From NCBI GenBank assembly GCA_030066785.1, contig JASJAZ010000029.1, positions 1 to 36,220 on the forward strand: a stretch of DNA of 36,220 nt. The letters run 5' to 3'. The notes under the pieces were generated by a model, which made no database searches, was not told the origin of the DNA, and worked only from the letters and a program-made list of their open reading frames with translations. Within the stretch, counting starts at the first letter, position 1, and every line of letters starts with the position of its first letter. The stretch comes from Desulfobacterales bacterium (lineage in GTDB: Bacteria; Desulfobacterota; Desulfobacteria; Desulfobacterales; JASJAZ01). The position numbers and the translations under genes are program-made. This document shows positions 28,409-36,220 of the stretch, piece after piece.

Positions 28409-29779
28409 TTAACTATTTTGATTATGCGTGATTTGTTTCATTTTTGCAAAATGTTTATTAAAATAGTGTGTTATGGCCATGCGGGCGTAATCTCCGGCGC
28501 GTTTGCCGAGATACTTATCATGCGCCACAAGCACCGACAGCGCCAGTTGTTTGCCCCTGTTTTTTTCTTCGGCAAAACCCACAAACCAATCAAATTTCAA
28601 TTCATGGGATTGATCGTAAATCGAGCCGGTTTTACCGCCGATGTTTAGTTGGGAAAGAACCGGGTCTTTGCGATACCCCCTGAAAATCTTCCGGCATGTT
28701 CCTGATCGAATGGTTGCCGCCATCAAAACTTTTAGCTCATGGGCTGTTTGGGTATTGATTGCGATGCTTAGTTCCTGGGGCTGGCCACGGTAAAGCACCA
28801 TGCCCTCGGAGTTGGTAATTTGATCAATAATCATCGGCATTTGCATCTTGCCATTGTTGATGATCGCTGCAGTGATCAAGGCGCCGTGCAGAGGTGATAT
28901 TACCGTCGAGTGGTTAAATCCACTGGCAATTTCAGCCCAGTGGTAGGGTTCGTCATCAATGTTAATCGTGCTTGGTACCAGTGGGAGTTCAAATTGAATG
29001 TTTCGATTAAAACCAAATGCATTGGCATATATTTCTAAAGTACGTTTGCCCAGATGGTTACGCCCAATTTTGCCAAACACGGGATTAACAGACTTAGCAA
29101 ATGATTGTTTTAGTGTGGTTTTATTGGTGAAACGATTCTTGCGTTCTTTTAGCTGGGATTTATAGAGAGTGTTGCTGGCGCCGTTGAAGGTAACCTCGGT
29201 GGTGGGGTGCATACCACAGACTTCAATCGCGGCAGCGGCAGTAACAATTTTGAAAATACTGGCAGCTGGAAACTGCAATTCCGTGCAAGGATTTTCACCA
29301 GTCGCGGTTTTATTTTGACTCGCCATGGCTAAAATTCTGCCGGTGGATGGTTCCAGAGCTACTAATGCTAAGTATCTTGCCGTTTTGGCAGTCAGTTTTT
29401 TATTTAGATACTGCTGCAAATCCTTATTCAAAGTTGTCTCTACCCAAAGCTGGCGATTATCAGCCGTGGTCTCAATATGATTATTGCTAAGCTGTTTTAA
29501 GGTTAGCGGTTTTAATAGTGCTCTAATTTCGTTTTTGGCTAAACTCGGCGGCTTGGCAGGCGCAGGGGTGGAGTCGGGTGAGGGTGATGCTTTAATAGAA
29601 AACCAGGCAGCGATAATTATCACGGCCATCACACCTAGCATTGCGATTGGAAATGCTAAAATGGAGAAGCGTTTGACAAAGGAATTCAACAGCTGAAATC
29701 GTCTGCGGCGGTTTTGAGCAACTTGCCACTGCGGTCTTCGGCTTTGAATATCATGCTTTCTAAACGGCGGCAATCGCAT
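28409..29779 (-). CDS. Small penicillin-binding protein, transpeptidase domain only
   Basis: The 456-residue protein has a basic cytoplasmic N-terminus, one membrane segment (about 36-61), a proline-rich linker and a penicillin-binding transpeptidase domain. The domain has the catalytic SxxK (SIFK, 174-177), SxN (SVN, 230-232) and KTG (383-385). It should crosslink peptidoglycan in the periplasm. It lacks both a glycosyltransferase domain (class A) and the long pedestal of class B proteins such as FtsI. Its opening VETTLNKDLQQYLNKKL and ALEPSTGRILAMAS resembles the catalytic part of those enzymes. ATG at 29779 starts 4 nt after the metG stop, so translation is probably coupled. The specific cell-wall role is unknown. 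Confidence 0.85.
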   Translation of the reverse strand: MRLPPFRKHDIQSRRPQWQVAQNRRRRFQLLNSFVKRFSILAFPIAMLGVMAVIIIAAWFSIKASPSPDSTPAPAKPPSLAKNEIRALLKPLTLKQLSNNHIETTADNRQLWVETTLNKDLQQYLNKKLTAKTARYLALVALEPSTGRILAMASQNKTATGENPCTELQFPAASIFKIVTAAAAIEVCGMHPTTEVTFNGASNTLYKSQLKERKNRFTNKTTLKQSFAKSVNPVFGKIGRNHLGKRTLEIYANAFGFNRNIQFELPLVPSTINIDDEPYHWAEIASGFNHSTVISPLHGALITAAIINNGKMQMPMIIDQITNSEGMVLYRGQPQELSIAINTQTAHELKVLMAATIRSGTCRKIFRGYRKDPVLSQLNIGGKTGSIYDQSHELKFDWFVGFAEEKNRGKQLALSVLVAHDKYLGKRAGDYARMAITHYFNKHFAKMKQITHNQNS

Positions 29780-29783
29780 GTTG

Positions 29784-31706
29784 TTAGCTGAGGGATGCTC
29801 CGGGTTTAATCTTCTGATCCACAGTCGCTACACTATACTTATCTTTCTGCCCAGCAGCAAGTAACATTCCCTTGGAAATAACTCCCATTAATTTTGCCGG
29901 CTTCAAATTTGTGACCACTACGACCTGTTTCCCGATGAGATCATCAGGCGTATAACTATCAGCAATCCCGGAAACAATTGTGCGACGCTCGCCAATATCC
30001 ACTTCTAGTTTCAGCAATTTCTTGGCTCGCGGTATTTTTTCCGCCTTCACTACGGTGGCAACGCGCAAATCGATTTTGCTAAATTCTTCTATCGTTATTT
30101 CCGGTTTAATGTTCAGTTTGTTTGCTTCATGGTTTTTCGATTCGCCCGTGGCATTCTTTACTTCTTCGAGATCAATCCGTGGAAATAACGCAATTGGTTG
30201 CGGTACAGCCGCACCCGACGGTATTATTCCCCACGATTTTAATTTCTTCAGACGATAGAACTTGTCTTGGGGATTCATACCGAGGTGAGTTTGCATCGTT
30301 GCAGCCGTATCAGGCATTACAGGGTAAATTAAACCGGAAACGACTCTCAAGCCTTCTAGCAAATTATAGATGATTGCTTTAAGCTGCGGCCGGTCCGATT
30401 CGTTTTTAGCCAAGGTCCAGGGTGCGGTTGCATCAATATATTTGTTCATCTGGTTGATGAATTCCCATACCAACATCAGACCTTTATGGAAAGCGAAATC
30501 GCTCATGGCCTTTTCATATTGACCAATGATAGCGGTCGCGGCTTGGGCCAGGTCTATATCGCTTGCCGCTCTGTAATCATTTCCTTGCTCAGGGATGAGA
30601 CCCTTAAAATACTTATGAACCATGGCAAGGACTCGGGAGAATAAATTGCCCAAATCATTGGCCAGGTCAGAATTAATTCGCTGTACCATGGAAGATTCGC
30701 CGAAATTGGAATCCAACCCAAACACCATATCCCGCATTAAGAAAAAACGAAACGGATCGATTCCATAAACATTTTTTAATTCAAGGGGATCTATAACATT
30801 TCCAATGCTTTTAGACATTTTGCTCTGATCGACATTCCAATAACCATGCACGTTGAGATGCTGATAAATCGGTATGCCAGCGGCTTGCAACATGATCGGC
30901 CAATAAATGCCATGCGGCTTCAAGATATCTTTGGCGACGACATGCTGAACAACCGGCCAAAATTTATGATATTTCGATCCTTCCGGATAATCCAAGGCTG
31001 AAATGTAGTTCAATAGGGCATCAAACCAAACGTAGGTAACATAGTCTTTATCAAAAGGCAGGGTAATGCCCCATTTGAGGCGAGATTTGGGACGTGAGAT
31101 ACAAAGGTCCTCTAAAGGTTCCTTTAAAAATGACAACACCTCATTGCGATACCGCTCCGGGCGGATAAAGTCCGGATGGGACTTGATATGCTCAACCAGC
31201 CAAGCTTGGTACCGGCTCATTTTGAAAAAATAATTTGACTCTTTAATTGGCTCTGGCTCAGTTTCATGGTCGGGGCATTTACCATTCACTAACTCGCGTT
31301 CGGTGTAAAAACGTTCGCAACCAAAACAATACAACCCTTCGTATTCACTGAAATAGATGTCGCCGGCATCGAATATTTTTTGGAGGATCTTTTTAACCAG
31401 CTCCTGATGGCTTGGATCGGTTGTACGGATGAAATAGTTATTATTAATGTTTAGCTCGGGCCAGAGTTTTTGAAACAGCTCAGAAATCTGATCGACATAT
31501 ACTTTAGGGTTCAGATTTTCTTTTCTAGCAGCCCTTACAACCTTATCACCATGCTCGTCGGTTCCAGTTAAAAAGAATGTCTCTTTATCGCACATGCTAT
31601 TGAAGCGGCTGGCGACGTCGGCAACAATCGTTGTATAGGCATGACCTAAATGCGGTCGGGCATTCACATAATAAATCGGTGTGGTTATGTAAAAAGTATT
31701 AGGCAT
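29784..31706 (-). CDS. metG: Methionyl-tRNA synthetase
   Basis: MetG charges tRNA-Met and initiator tRNA. The 640-residue product opens FYITTPIYYVNARPHLGHAY, with the HIGH-type motif HLGH at 19-22. It has a Cys-rich knuckle (CFGCERFYTERELVNGKC) in the connective peptide and the KMSKS motif in DQSKMSKSIGN. The last 105 residues are an EMAP-II/Trbp111-type tRNA-binding domain (SKIDLRVATVVKAEKIP, LVVTNLKPAKLMG-like region, GMLLAAG), which usually aids dimerisation. The zinc knuckle has three cysteines and a following His (CPDH) rather than two full CxxC pairs. ATG at 31706 has only a weak ribosome site. It lies 18 nt after the RicT-like gene. Confidence 0.97.
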   Translation of the reverse strand: MPNTFYITTPIYYVNARPHLGHAYTTIVADVASRFNSMCDKETFFLTGTDEHGDKVVRAARKENLNPKVYVDQISELFQKLWPELNINNNYFIRTTDPSHQELVKKILQKIFDAGDIYFSEYEGLYCFGCERFYTERELVNGKCPDHETEPEPIKESNYFFKMSRYQAWLVEHIKSHPDFIRPERYRNEVLSFLKEPLEDLCISRPKSRLKWGITLPFDKDYVTYVWFDALLNYISALDYPEGSKYHKFWPVVQHVVAKDILKPHGIYWPIMLQAAGIPIYQHLNVHGYWNVDQSKMSKSIGNVIDPLELKNVYGIDPFRFFLMRDMVFGLDSNFGESSMVQRINSDLANDLGNLFSRVLAMVHKYFKGLIPEQGNDYRAASDIDLAQAATAIIGQYEKAMSDFAFHKGLMLVWEFINQMNKYIDATAPWTLAKNESDRPQLKAIIYNLLEGLRVVSGLIYPVMPDTAATMQTHLGMNPQDKFYRLKKLKSWGIIPSGAAVPQPIALFPRIDLEEVKNATGESKNHEANKLNIKPEITIEEFSKIDLRVATVVKAEKIPRAKKLLKLEVDIGERRTIVSGIADSYTPDDLIGKQVVVVTNLKPAKLMGVISKGMLLAAGQKDKYSVATVDQKIKPGASLS

Positions 31707-31724
31707 TTAAAATCACCATGCTAT

Positions 31725-32519
31725 TTAGATTACAATGTCTTTAAGTGAAACTTCAACTTCGGGCCCGTTTTCTAATCGGATCGCAACACAATTACCAACG
31801 ACATTATGGCGCACAACCCTACCTTTTCCATTGCGTGTCGTGACAATGGCACCAACTTTCGGAAACTTTTTTTTCAATTGTCGATAAGTTTCAAATTCAA
31901 ACGTCAGGCAACACATAAGGCGGCCGCATTGACCGCTTATTTTCGTCGGATTCAATGATAGCCCTTGTTCCTTGGCCATCCGAATGGATACCGGTTCAAA
32001 TTTATCAATAAAAGAAGAGCAACATAATTTGCGACCGCATCGGCCCAGCCCGCCGCACATTTTAGCTTGGTTGCGGATGCCCACCTGCCGCATTTCAATC
32101 CGAACCCCGAAACGTTTAACCAACATTTTTACGAGCTGACGAAAATCAACCCGTCCCTCGGATGTGAAGAAAAACGTCAATTTACTGGCATCAAAAGTGC
32201 TTTCGACTGCAAACAAATTCATCTTAAGTCCGATTTGGTTAATGCATTTCAGGGCATAATTGTGGGCTGTTTTTTCATTTTGTGTGTTTTTTTCTTTTTG
32301 TCGAAAATCTTTGTCATTGGCCAGTCTGAATACTTTTTTCAACGGACGTCCCGATTCATTCGGCTGGTTGGTGGTAGGTGGTGATACCACTGTTCCAACT
32401 CCAAGACCTTGCTCGGTTTCCACGACCACCTGGTCGCCCTGCTTGAGAACAAAAGCGCCTGATTCAAAATGATAAATTTTGCCAGCAGGCTTAAATCTTA
32501 TTCCAACAATTTTTTTCAT
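31725..32519 (-). CDS. PSP1-domain protein, RicT/YaaT-like
   Basis: This 264-residue cytoplasmic protein has the PSP1 C-terminal domain with the characteristic cysteines CGGLGRCGRKLCC and CGRLMCC. In Bacillus subtilis RicT (YaaT) the equivalent residues help hold Fe-S clusters in the RicA-RicF-RicT complex that affects RNase Y specificity and developmental phosphorelay. Whether an analogous complex exists here is unknown, and RicA/RicF are not in the window. ATG at 32519 is preferred to the TTG at 32525; neither has a strong ribosome site. It sits between holB (100 nt upstream) and metG (18 nt downstream), an order that resembles the holB-yaaT region of Firmicutes. Confidence 0.88.
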   Translation of the reverse strand: MKKIVGIRFKPAGKIYHFESGAFVLKQGDQVVVETEQGLGVGTVVSPPTTNQPNESGRPLKKVFRLANDKDFRQKEKNTQNEKTAHNYALKCINQIGLKMNLFAVESTFDASKLTFFFTSEGRVDFRQLVKMLVKRFGVRIEMRQVGIRNQAKMCGGLGRCGRKLCCSSFIDKFEPVSIRMAKEQGLSLNPTKISGQCGRLMCCLTFEFETYRQLKKKFPKVGAIVTTRNGKGRVVRHNVVGNCVAIRLENGPEVEVSLKDIVI

Positions 32520-32619
32520 TGGCAAATAGTTGTATTATTTTTTCCCAGAACGATCATTATGATGAATATTTTATTAAAAAGTAACCATTTTTTGAAATTA
32601 ATCTAAACCCCAGAGCAGC

Positions 32620-33675
32620 TTAGTTCGTACCGGTCGTCCAAATTTGAAGAAACATGCGTTCCAAAGTTAAACGCGTATTGGCATTGGATTGAGTCAAACG
32701 CTGAGCTTTTTGAATCGCTTGCAGTTGTTCCAGTAGCGTGCTGGGTGATGATTTCTTCGAAAAATGATCAATATCAGCCCCTCGATCAGAATTAATGATC
32801 TTTTTGGGATTATAGTGATAAATCAGCAAGTCTCGAAACCATGTGTAAATTATTGTCAAAAGATCTGCCAGCTCATTTTTTTGATTCGATATTAACTCTG
32901 CCAAGGCTAAAACCGCATTTATAGGGCGGCGAGGCAGTGCCGTAAGCTCATTAATCAACCAATTGCGCTGAAAAATCCAGTAACTTTCCGCCATCTTAAT
33001 TGCCCGTGAGAAACTGCCGTTGGCCATCACGGCGATAACATCGGCTTCTTGTGCTGCCACGTTTTTTGCCTTCAGGGCCTTAGCCAAAGCCCTACTGCTA
33101 ATAGGATTAAACGGTATCTTTTGGCAACGGGATACAACCGTGGGCAGAAGGCTGGTGGTATGATCTGTTGTTAGAATAATGATTGTGCGCGACGGGGGTT
33201 CTTCCAGAAGCTTGAGCAGCGCATTGGAGGCTTCCGGATTGAGTGTTTGGGCGTCATTAATGATAACGATTCGCCATTGGGCTGCATACGGTTTCATTGA
33301 CAGTGTTTGCTGTAGTTCGCGAATTTGTGAAATTCGCAGCAGCGCCCCTGACGGATAAAGCAGTATCACATCTGGGTTTTGAGACGCTGCAATGTTACGG
33401 CAGCTGCGACATTCACCGCACGCGTTCGCATAGCGCATCCCAGTCGGCAGAGAACGATCGTCCCGATGATTACTGGAAAGATATCCGGAAATGTTGTGCC
33501 TACAATTACACGCCATAGCAAATGCCACAGCGGTGGTACGTTTACCAACCCCATCATTGCCTACAAAAAGCAGAGTGTGGGGGATTTTTCCGGAATGAAT
33601 GAATTGTTTTAGTATGGTTATCGGTTGATGTTGCTCAATTATCTCATCAAATGTGATCACAAACTTAACGATCAA
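32620..33675 (-). CDS. holB: DNA polymerase III delta-prime subunit
   Basis: Delta-prime is a clamp-loader subunit that helps place the beta clamp on primed DNA. The 351-residue protein has a P-loop GNDGVGKRT (39-47), a zinc module with C56/C58 and CGECRSC (86-92), the [10 protein letters not shown] segment, LLKLLEEPP and the SRC motif ([10 protein letters not shown]). The Thr/Ser-poor P-loop variant GVGKR and the zinc module are typical for bacterial delta-prime or gamma. The short length and absent tau tail favour delta-prime. TTG at 33675 is chosen because AAGGA lies 6 nt before it; a GTG at 33660 is an alternative. The TTG overlaps the end of the IHF/HU gene by 11 nt, suggesting coupled translation. 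Confidence 0.88.
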   Translation of the reverse strand: MIVKFVITFDEIIEQHQPITILKQFIHSGKIPHTLLFVGNDGVGKRTTAVAFAMACNCRHNISGYLSSNHRDDRSLPTGMRYANACGECRSCRNIAASQNPDVILLYPSGALLRISQIRELQQTLSMKPYAAQWRIVIINDAQTLNPEASNALLKLLEEPPSRTIIILTTDHTTSLLPTVVSRCQKIPFNPISSRALAKALKAKNVAAQEADVIAVMANGSFSRAIKMAESYWIFQRNWLINELTALPRRPINAVLALAELISNQKNELADLLTIIYTWFRDLLIYHYNPKKIINSDRGADIDHFSKKSSPSTLLEQLQAIQKAQRLTQSNANTRLTLERMFLQIWTTGTN

Positions 33676-33940
33676 CCCGTTCCTTCAGCTCTTTGCCGGA
33701 TTTAAAAAATGGAAGCCTTTTAGGTTTGATGATGACCTTATCACCCGTTTTGGGATTACGGCCAACGTAACTCTGATATTCTTTAACAAAAAAACTGCAT
33801 AATCCCCGAATTTCAACGCGCTCGCCGCGAACCAATGCATCAGACATGTTACCGAAAAAAATCTGTACCACCTTGGCGGCTTCTGATTTAGAGATATTGG
33901 CTTTTTCTTTCAAAGCAGAGATTATCTCTAACTTGTTCAT
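33665..33940 (-). CDS. IHF/HU-family nucleoid DNA-binding protein
   Basis: The 91-residue protein is a DNABII architectural protein that bends DNA as a dimer. It opens [20 protein letters not shown] and has the DNA-binding arm [15 protein letters not shown] (60-74), with the intercalating RNP proline, then [12 protein letters not shown]. The length is normal for HU/IHF (about 90). IHF alpha, IHF beta and HU cannot be separated with confidence by eye. ATG at 33940 follows the strong site GAGAGGAGAG. It is followed by overlapping holB and preceded by the NusG paralogue (80 nt). Confidence 0.95.
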   Translation of the reverse strand: MNKLEIISALKEKANISKSEAAKVVQIFFGNMSDALVRGERVEIRGLCSFFVKEYQSYVGRNPKTGDKVIIKPKRLPFFKSGKELKERVDR

Positions 33941-34020
33941 TGATCTCTCCTCTCAAATTTCTTTTTAGTATCGGTTCGGGTGCAGATGTCTTAAATAAAA
34001 CTTGATTAAAAGTCAAGCAG

Positions 34021-34548
34021 TTATGAAATTATATCAGGTAAATGCTCGACATCCTCCTCATTGACTTCAACCCCGGCATATTGCCCCAACGCTTCTATCG
34101 TTACAATAACGCGCCCCTGGCCGCGATAACGTACAAATGTGCCGCGGACACCGGCAAACGGGCCTGATACGACCAAGACCCGGTCACCGTGGCGGAAGCG
34201 GCTGCCCGTGGTCACTTCCTGATCAACGGAAACCATGATTTTTAAGGATTCGATGGTATTCTGTGGAACTGCAATGGGGCCTTCACGGTTGCCGATCAAT
34301 CGGACCGCACCGGTTGTTTTTAATATTTCCAAATGCTCATTGGGATCTAAATTACTTTTTACAAAGACATAACCTGGAAAAAGCGGCACACGAATCATGA
34401 GTTTACGATCCCGGCGCTTACTGCGTACCTGAATTTTAGGCAGAAACACAGCCATGGTTTTTTTTTCAAGACCTTCAAATACAACATTTTCAAATCGAGA
34501 CTTGGTATGCAGGACATACCATTCATATTTTAAATCGTATGGTGACAT
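34021..34548 (-). CDS. NusG-family specialised transcription elongation factor
   Basis: The 175-residue protein has an NGN domain (EWYVLHTKSRFENVVFE, residues 9-25, then PLFPGYVFVK at 55-64) and a C-terminal KOW domain (GDRVLVVSGPFAGVRGTFV, 121-139). Such proteins bind the RNA polymerase clamp and couple to NusA/ribosome or Rho. It is not next to secE and rplK, the usual location of canonical nusG, so it is probably a specialised paralogue of the RfaH/UpxY/LoaP kind, many of which control long polysaccharide or secondary-metabolite operons. Here it is followed by IHF/HU, holB, ricT and metG, and preceded by lptD (232-nt gap). ATG at 34548 follows GAGG at about 10 nt. Confidence 0.88.
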   Translation of the reverse strand: MSPYDLKYEWYVLHTKSRFENVVFEGLEKKTMAVFLPKIQVRSKRRDRKLMIRVPLFPGYVFVKSNLDPNEHLEILKTTGAVRLIGNREGPIAVPQNTIESLKIMVSVDQEVTTGSRFRHGDRVLVVSGPFAGVRGTFVRYRGQGRVIVTIEALGQYAGVEVNEEDVEHLPDIIS

Positions 34549-34581
34549 GTAAAAATCATCCTCAATTATGGTGACAGATTA

Positions 34582-34610
34582 TTGATACAGGAAAGATGAA
34601 AAGCTGACAA
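34582..34610 (-). promoter_or_regulatory. Candidate promoter for the NusG-paralogue operon
   Basis: On the minus strand TTGTCA (complement of 34605-34610) and TATCAA (complement of 34582-34587) are separated by 17 nt, about 34 nt before the ATG at 34548. It lies in the 232-nt gap after lptD, so the downstream genes may be transcribed independently of lptD. Confidence 0.45.
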
Positions 34611-34780
34611 TCATTTTAAGGTAATATTGCGCTTTGCGCTTTGGCATGGCGTTTTATTAGTCTTGCACAATTTCATAAGCACGAAAATTCGTTCAAGCGC
34701 GAAAAGCAGAATGAAATAACCTGATGTTAAGTTAACTGTGCAAAGAAGATCCTCTTAAACAGCTCGTAAAAAACATTTTA

Positions 34781-36220
34781 CTATTGGGAATAAAAAGGAT
34801 TGACGATGGATCGGCCGGCATATTTTTCACCCAGGCCTCCCAACCCGTACAAGTCTAACCGAAATGAGTACGTTGCTTTATTTTGATCATCCTTTTGGTA
34901 TCCGATATCAACGGACCAACATTGCTGACGGATTAAAATTCCAACACCGGAGAGGAGTCGGTTTTCCTCTTTGATATCGCGTTCATATTCAGTGTAGGCC
35001 CACAGGCGTTCGGTAATTTTCAAGAGCAAATCAGTATAAATAGATTCGTTGTCACCACGTGTGTAACGGTATTCGACAAACAGTTTATCACCGCGCCAGT
35101 CATTTAAACCGAGTGCTGCATTACGGGAGATAAAGTCTTTATCATAGGTTGACCAGGCTGTATCGGCTTGCAAAGAACCCCATTTTCCTACGAAAATATC
35201 AAGTTCCGCACCGATTGGCGAAAAGACGCGGGGCTCGTCACGGCGCGCTTTATCTATATCGTAGCTTTGCTGTAATTTTAAACGGCCAAATTGATTGTAA
35301 GACCACTCGGGAATATCAGGATCAGTTGAGTTCGCGTGATCATCTTGAGCAGGCTTTGATGTAGATCGGCGATACATCAGATTGTTGGTGATAGAATATG
35401 TGATCAGGTTTTTTTGGTCGATGCGGTCAATCTCGTTAAAAAACGGCAGGTCATCCTGATCACTTCCCCAAATGTATTCGTATGTGATTTGGGGACGAAT
35501 AATGTGGCGTACACGATCGGCCTGACCGATTCGAGTCGCATAGGTCTTAAATATATCGGTGGATAGGTCGACGTTAATATCAAACAATTCCCTATGCTGG
35601 GTGTCGTCGTCTGTGCCTGCACTCGGGTCATCGTATTTGTCAATATAATAAGCGGTTTCCCGAAATCCTATCGATGGCTCTAAATCAAAATAGGATTTAA
35701 AGTGCCACGGATAATAGATCCGTGGATTCAGATCGATACGTTGTCCGCGTGTGCCGTTTTCCCGGTAAAAATTATTATAGAGCGATGTCAGGTCCCAATA
35801 AAAAGGCGTGGCTGAAACCGGTTGGCGGGTTCCCGTAAATCCGACCAACGGCAGTTGCTGTAGCGTATCATCGGGACCACCCTGGCGGCGTTTGATGACA
35901 TTATCGTTCCAGCGTGTTTCAAGATTTAGATCGTAGGTCGGCCACGTGCGGTTAAGATTCAGGCGATTTGTCCGCACCTCGTCATTATAATCATCAAGGC
36001 TTCGTTCAAAAGTATCTAAAAATTCCCTTTGGGTGTATTTAAAGCCGGAATAACCTTCCTTAAACTCGGCAAGGTAATCCTGGTCGCTCACAATATCAAT
36101 GTCTAGTTTGGCAAAAAAATCATACGGTAATTCCTGATCATGTTTCATCCGAAACCAATAGCGATCTTCATTCGATCGGAGAAATTCATCATCGGTGAAA
36201 CCATAATCTTTGGATTCTTT
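34781..36220 (-). CDS. lptD: LPS-assembly outer membrane protein LptD (C-terminal part)
   Basis: LptD forms the outer-membrane barrel that, with LptE, inserts lipopolysaccharide into the outer leaflet. The reading frame stays open to the right edge of the window and has no start in view, so the 5' part is cut off; 479 codons are visible. Diagnostic are DRYWFRMKHDQELPYDF and AKLDIDIVSDQDYL, which in LptD mark the beginning of the barrel domain, followed by alternating strands of the C-terminal beta-barrel. The C-terminus is YAGRSIVNPFYSQ. Full LptD proteins are near 750-800 residues, so roughly 300 N-terminal residues including the OstA/jellyroll part and signal peptide are missing. The frame is unbroken to the edge; nothing suggests a pseudogene. 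Confidence 0.93.
   Translation of the reverse strand, partial: KESKDYGFTDDEFLRSNEDRYWFRMKHDQELPYDFFAKLDIDIVSDQDYLAEFKEGYSGFKYTQREFLDTFERSLDDYNDEVRTNRLNLNRTWPTYDLNLETRWNDNVIKRRQGGPDDTLQQLPLVGFTGTRQPVSATPFYWDLTSLYNNFYRENGTRGQRIDLNPRIYYPWHFKSYFDLEPSIGFRETAYYIDKYDDPSAGTDDDTQHRELFDINVDLSTDIFKTYATRIGQADRVRHIIRPQITYEYIWGSDQDDLPFFNEIDRIDQKNLITYSITNNLMYRRSTSKPAQDDHANSTDPDIPEWSYNQFGRLKLQQSYDIDKARRDEPRVFSPIGAELDIFVGKWGSLQADTAWSTYDKDFISRNAALGLNDWRGDKLFVEYRYTRGDNESIYTDLLLKITERLWAYTEYERDIKEENRLLSGVGILIRQQCWSVDIGYQKDDQNKATYSFRLDLYGLGGLGEKYAGRSIVNPFYSQ

Overview
The window reads as a stretch of core chromosome from an anaerobic Gram-negative bacterium, most likely a sulfate-reducer-type Desulfobacterota (Deltaproteobacteria, Desulfobacterales-like). 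The evidence is the siroheme-dependent alternative heme pathway (AhbC, AhbD), a CooC-type ATPase of the CO dehydrogenase maturation family, a long PPi-dependent phosphofructokinase and an LptD outer-membrane gene. Composition looks even. I see no insertion sequence, phage module, CRISPR array, tRNA or rRNA. This assignment is by inspection of translated motifs only.

Layout. 1-611 (minus): 5' part of a polar amino-acid ABC transporter binding protein, preceded by a 50-residue zinc-ribbon protein. 800-4599 (plus): a coiled-coil diguanylate cyclase, then PPi-PFK. 4772-10582 (minus): a CBS-ACT protein with its own promoter, and a tight unit ClpX-like AAA+ ATPase > ahbC > hemB > ahbD. 10808-12520 (minus): a double ABC ATPase of the ModF type. 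12676-13260 (plus): an HD-domain protein. 13413-16303 (minus): a CooC-like ATPase followed 5 nt later by a Ski2-like DEAH helicase. 16621-19215 (plus): a U32 peptidase-family protein and a YjbQ-family protein. 19438-19854 (minus): a winged-helix/coiled-coil protein of unknown role, divergent from enolase. 20035-24246 (plus): enolase, an exported protein of unknown role, and CTP synthase. 24460-28209 (minus): a very large GlmS/GFAT-like protein. 28409-36220 (minus): an information-processing and envelope cluster read in the order lptD (partial) > NusG-paralogue > IHF/HU > holB > ricT-like > metG > a small penicillin-binding protein.

How the genes fit together. PPi-PFK and enolase are glycolysis/gluconeogenesis steps. 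HemB makes porphobilinogen, while AhbC and AhbD carry out the last two steps from didecarboxysiroheme to heme; AhbA/B are not in the window. The holB-ricT-metG order resembles the arrangement around holB and yaaT in Firmicutes.

The most unusual objects are the 1249-residue GFAT-like protein and the ClpX-like ATPase. The first has its putative Cys nucleophile at residue 52 instead of at the N terminus, two large insertions inside the glutaminase domain and about 330 unexplained C-terminal residues. The second keeps the pore loop and the ClpP-docking IGF loop, lacks the zinc domain, carries a roughly 185-residue tail, and is welded to the heme genes.
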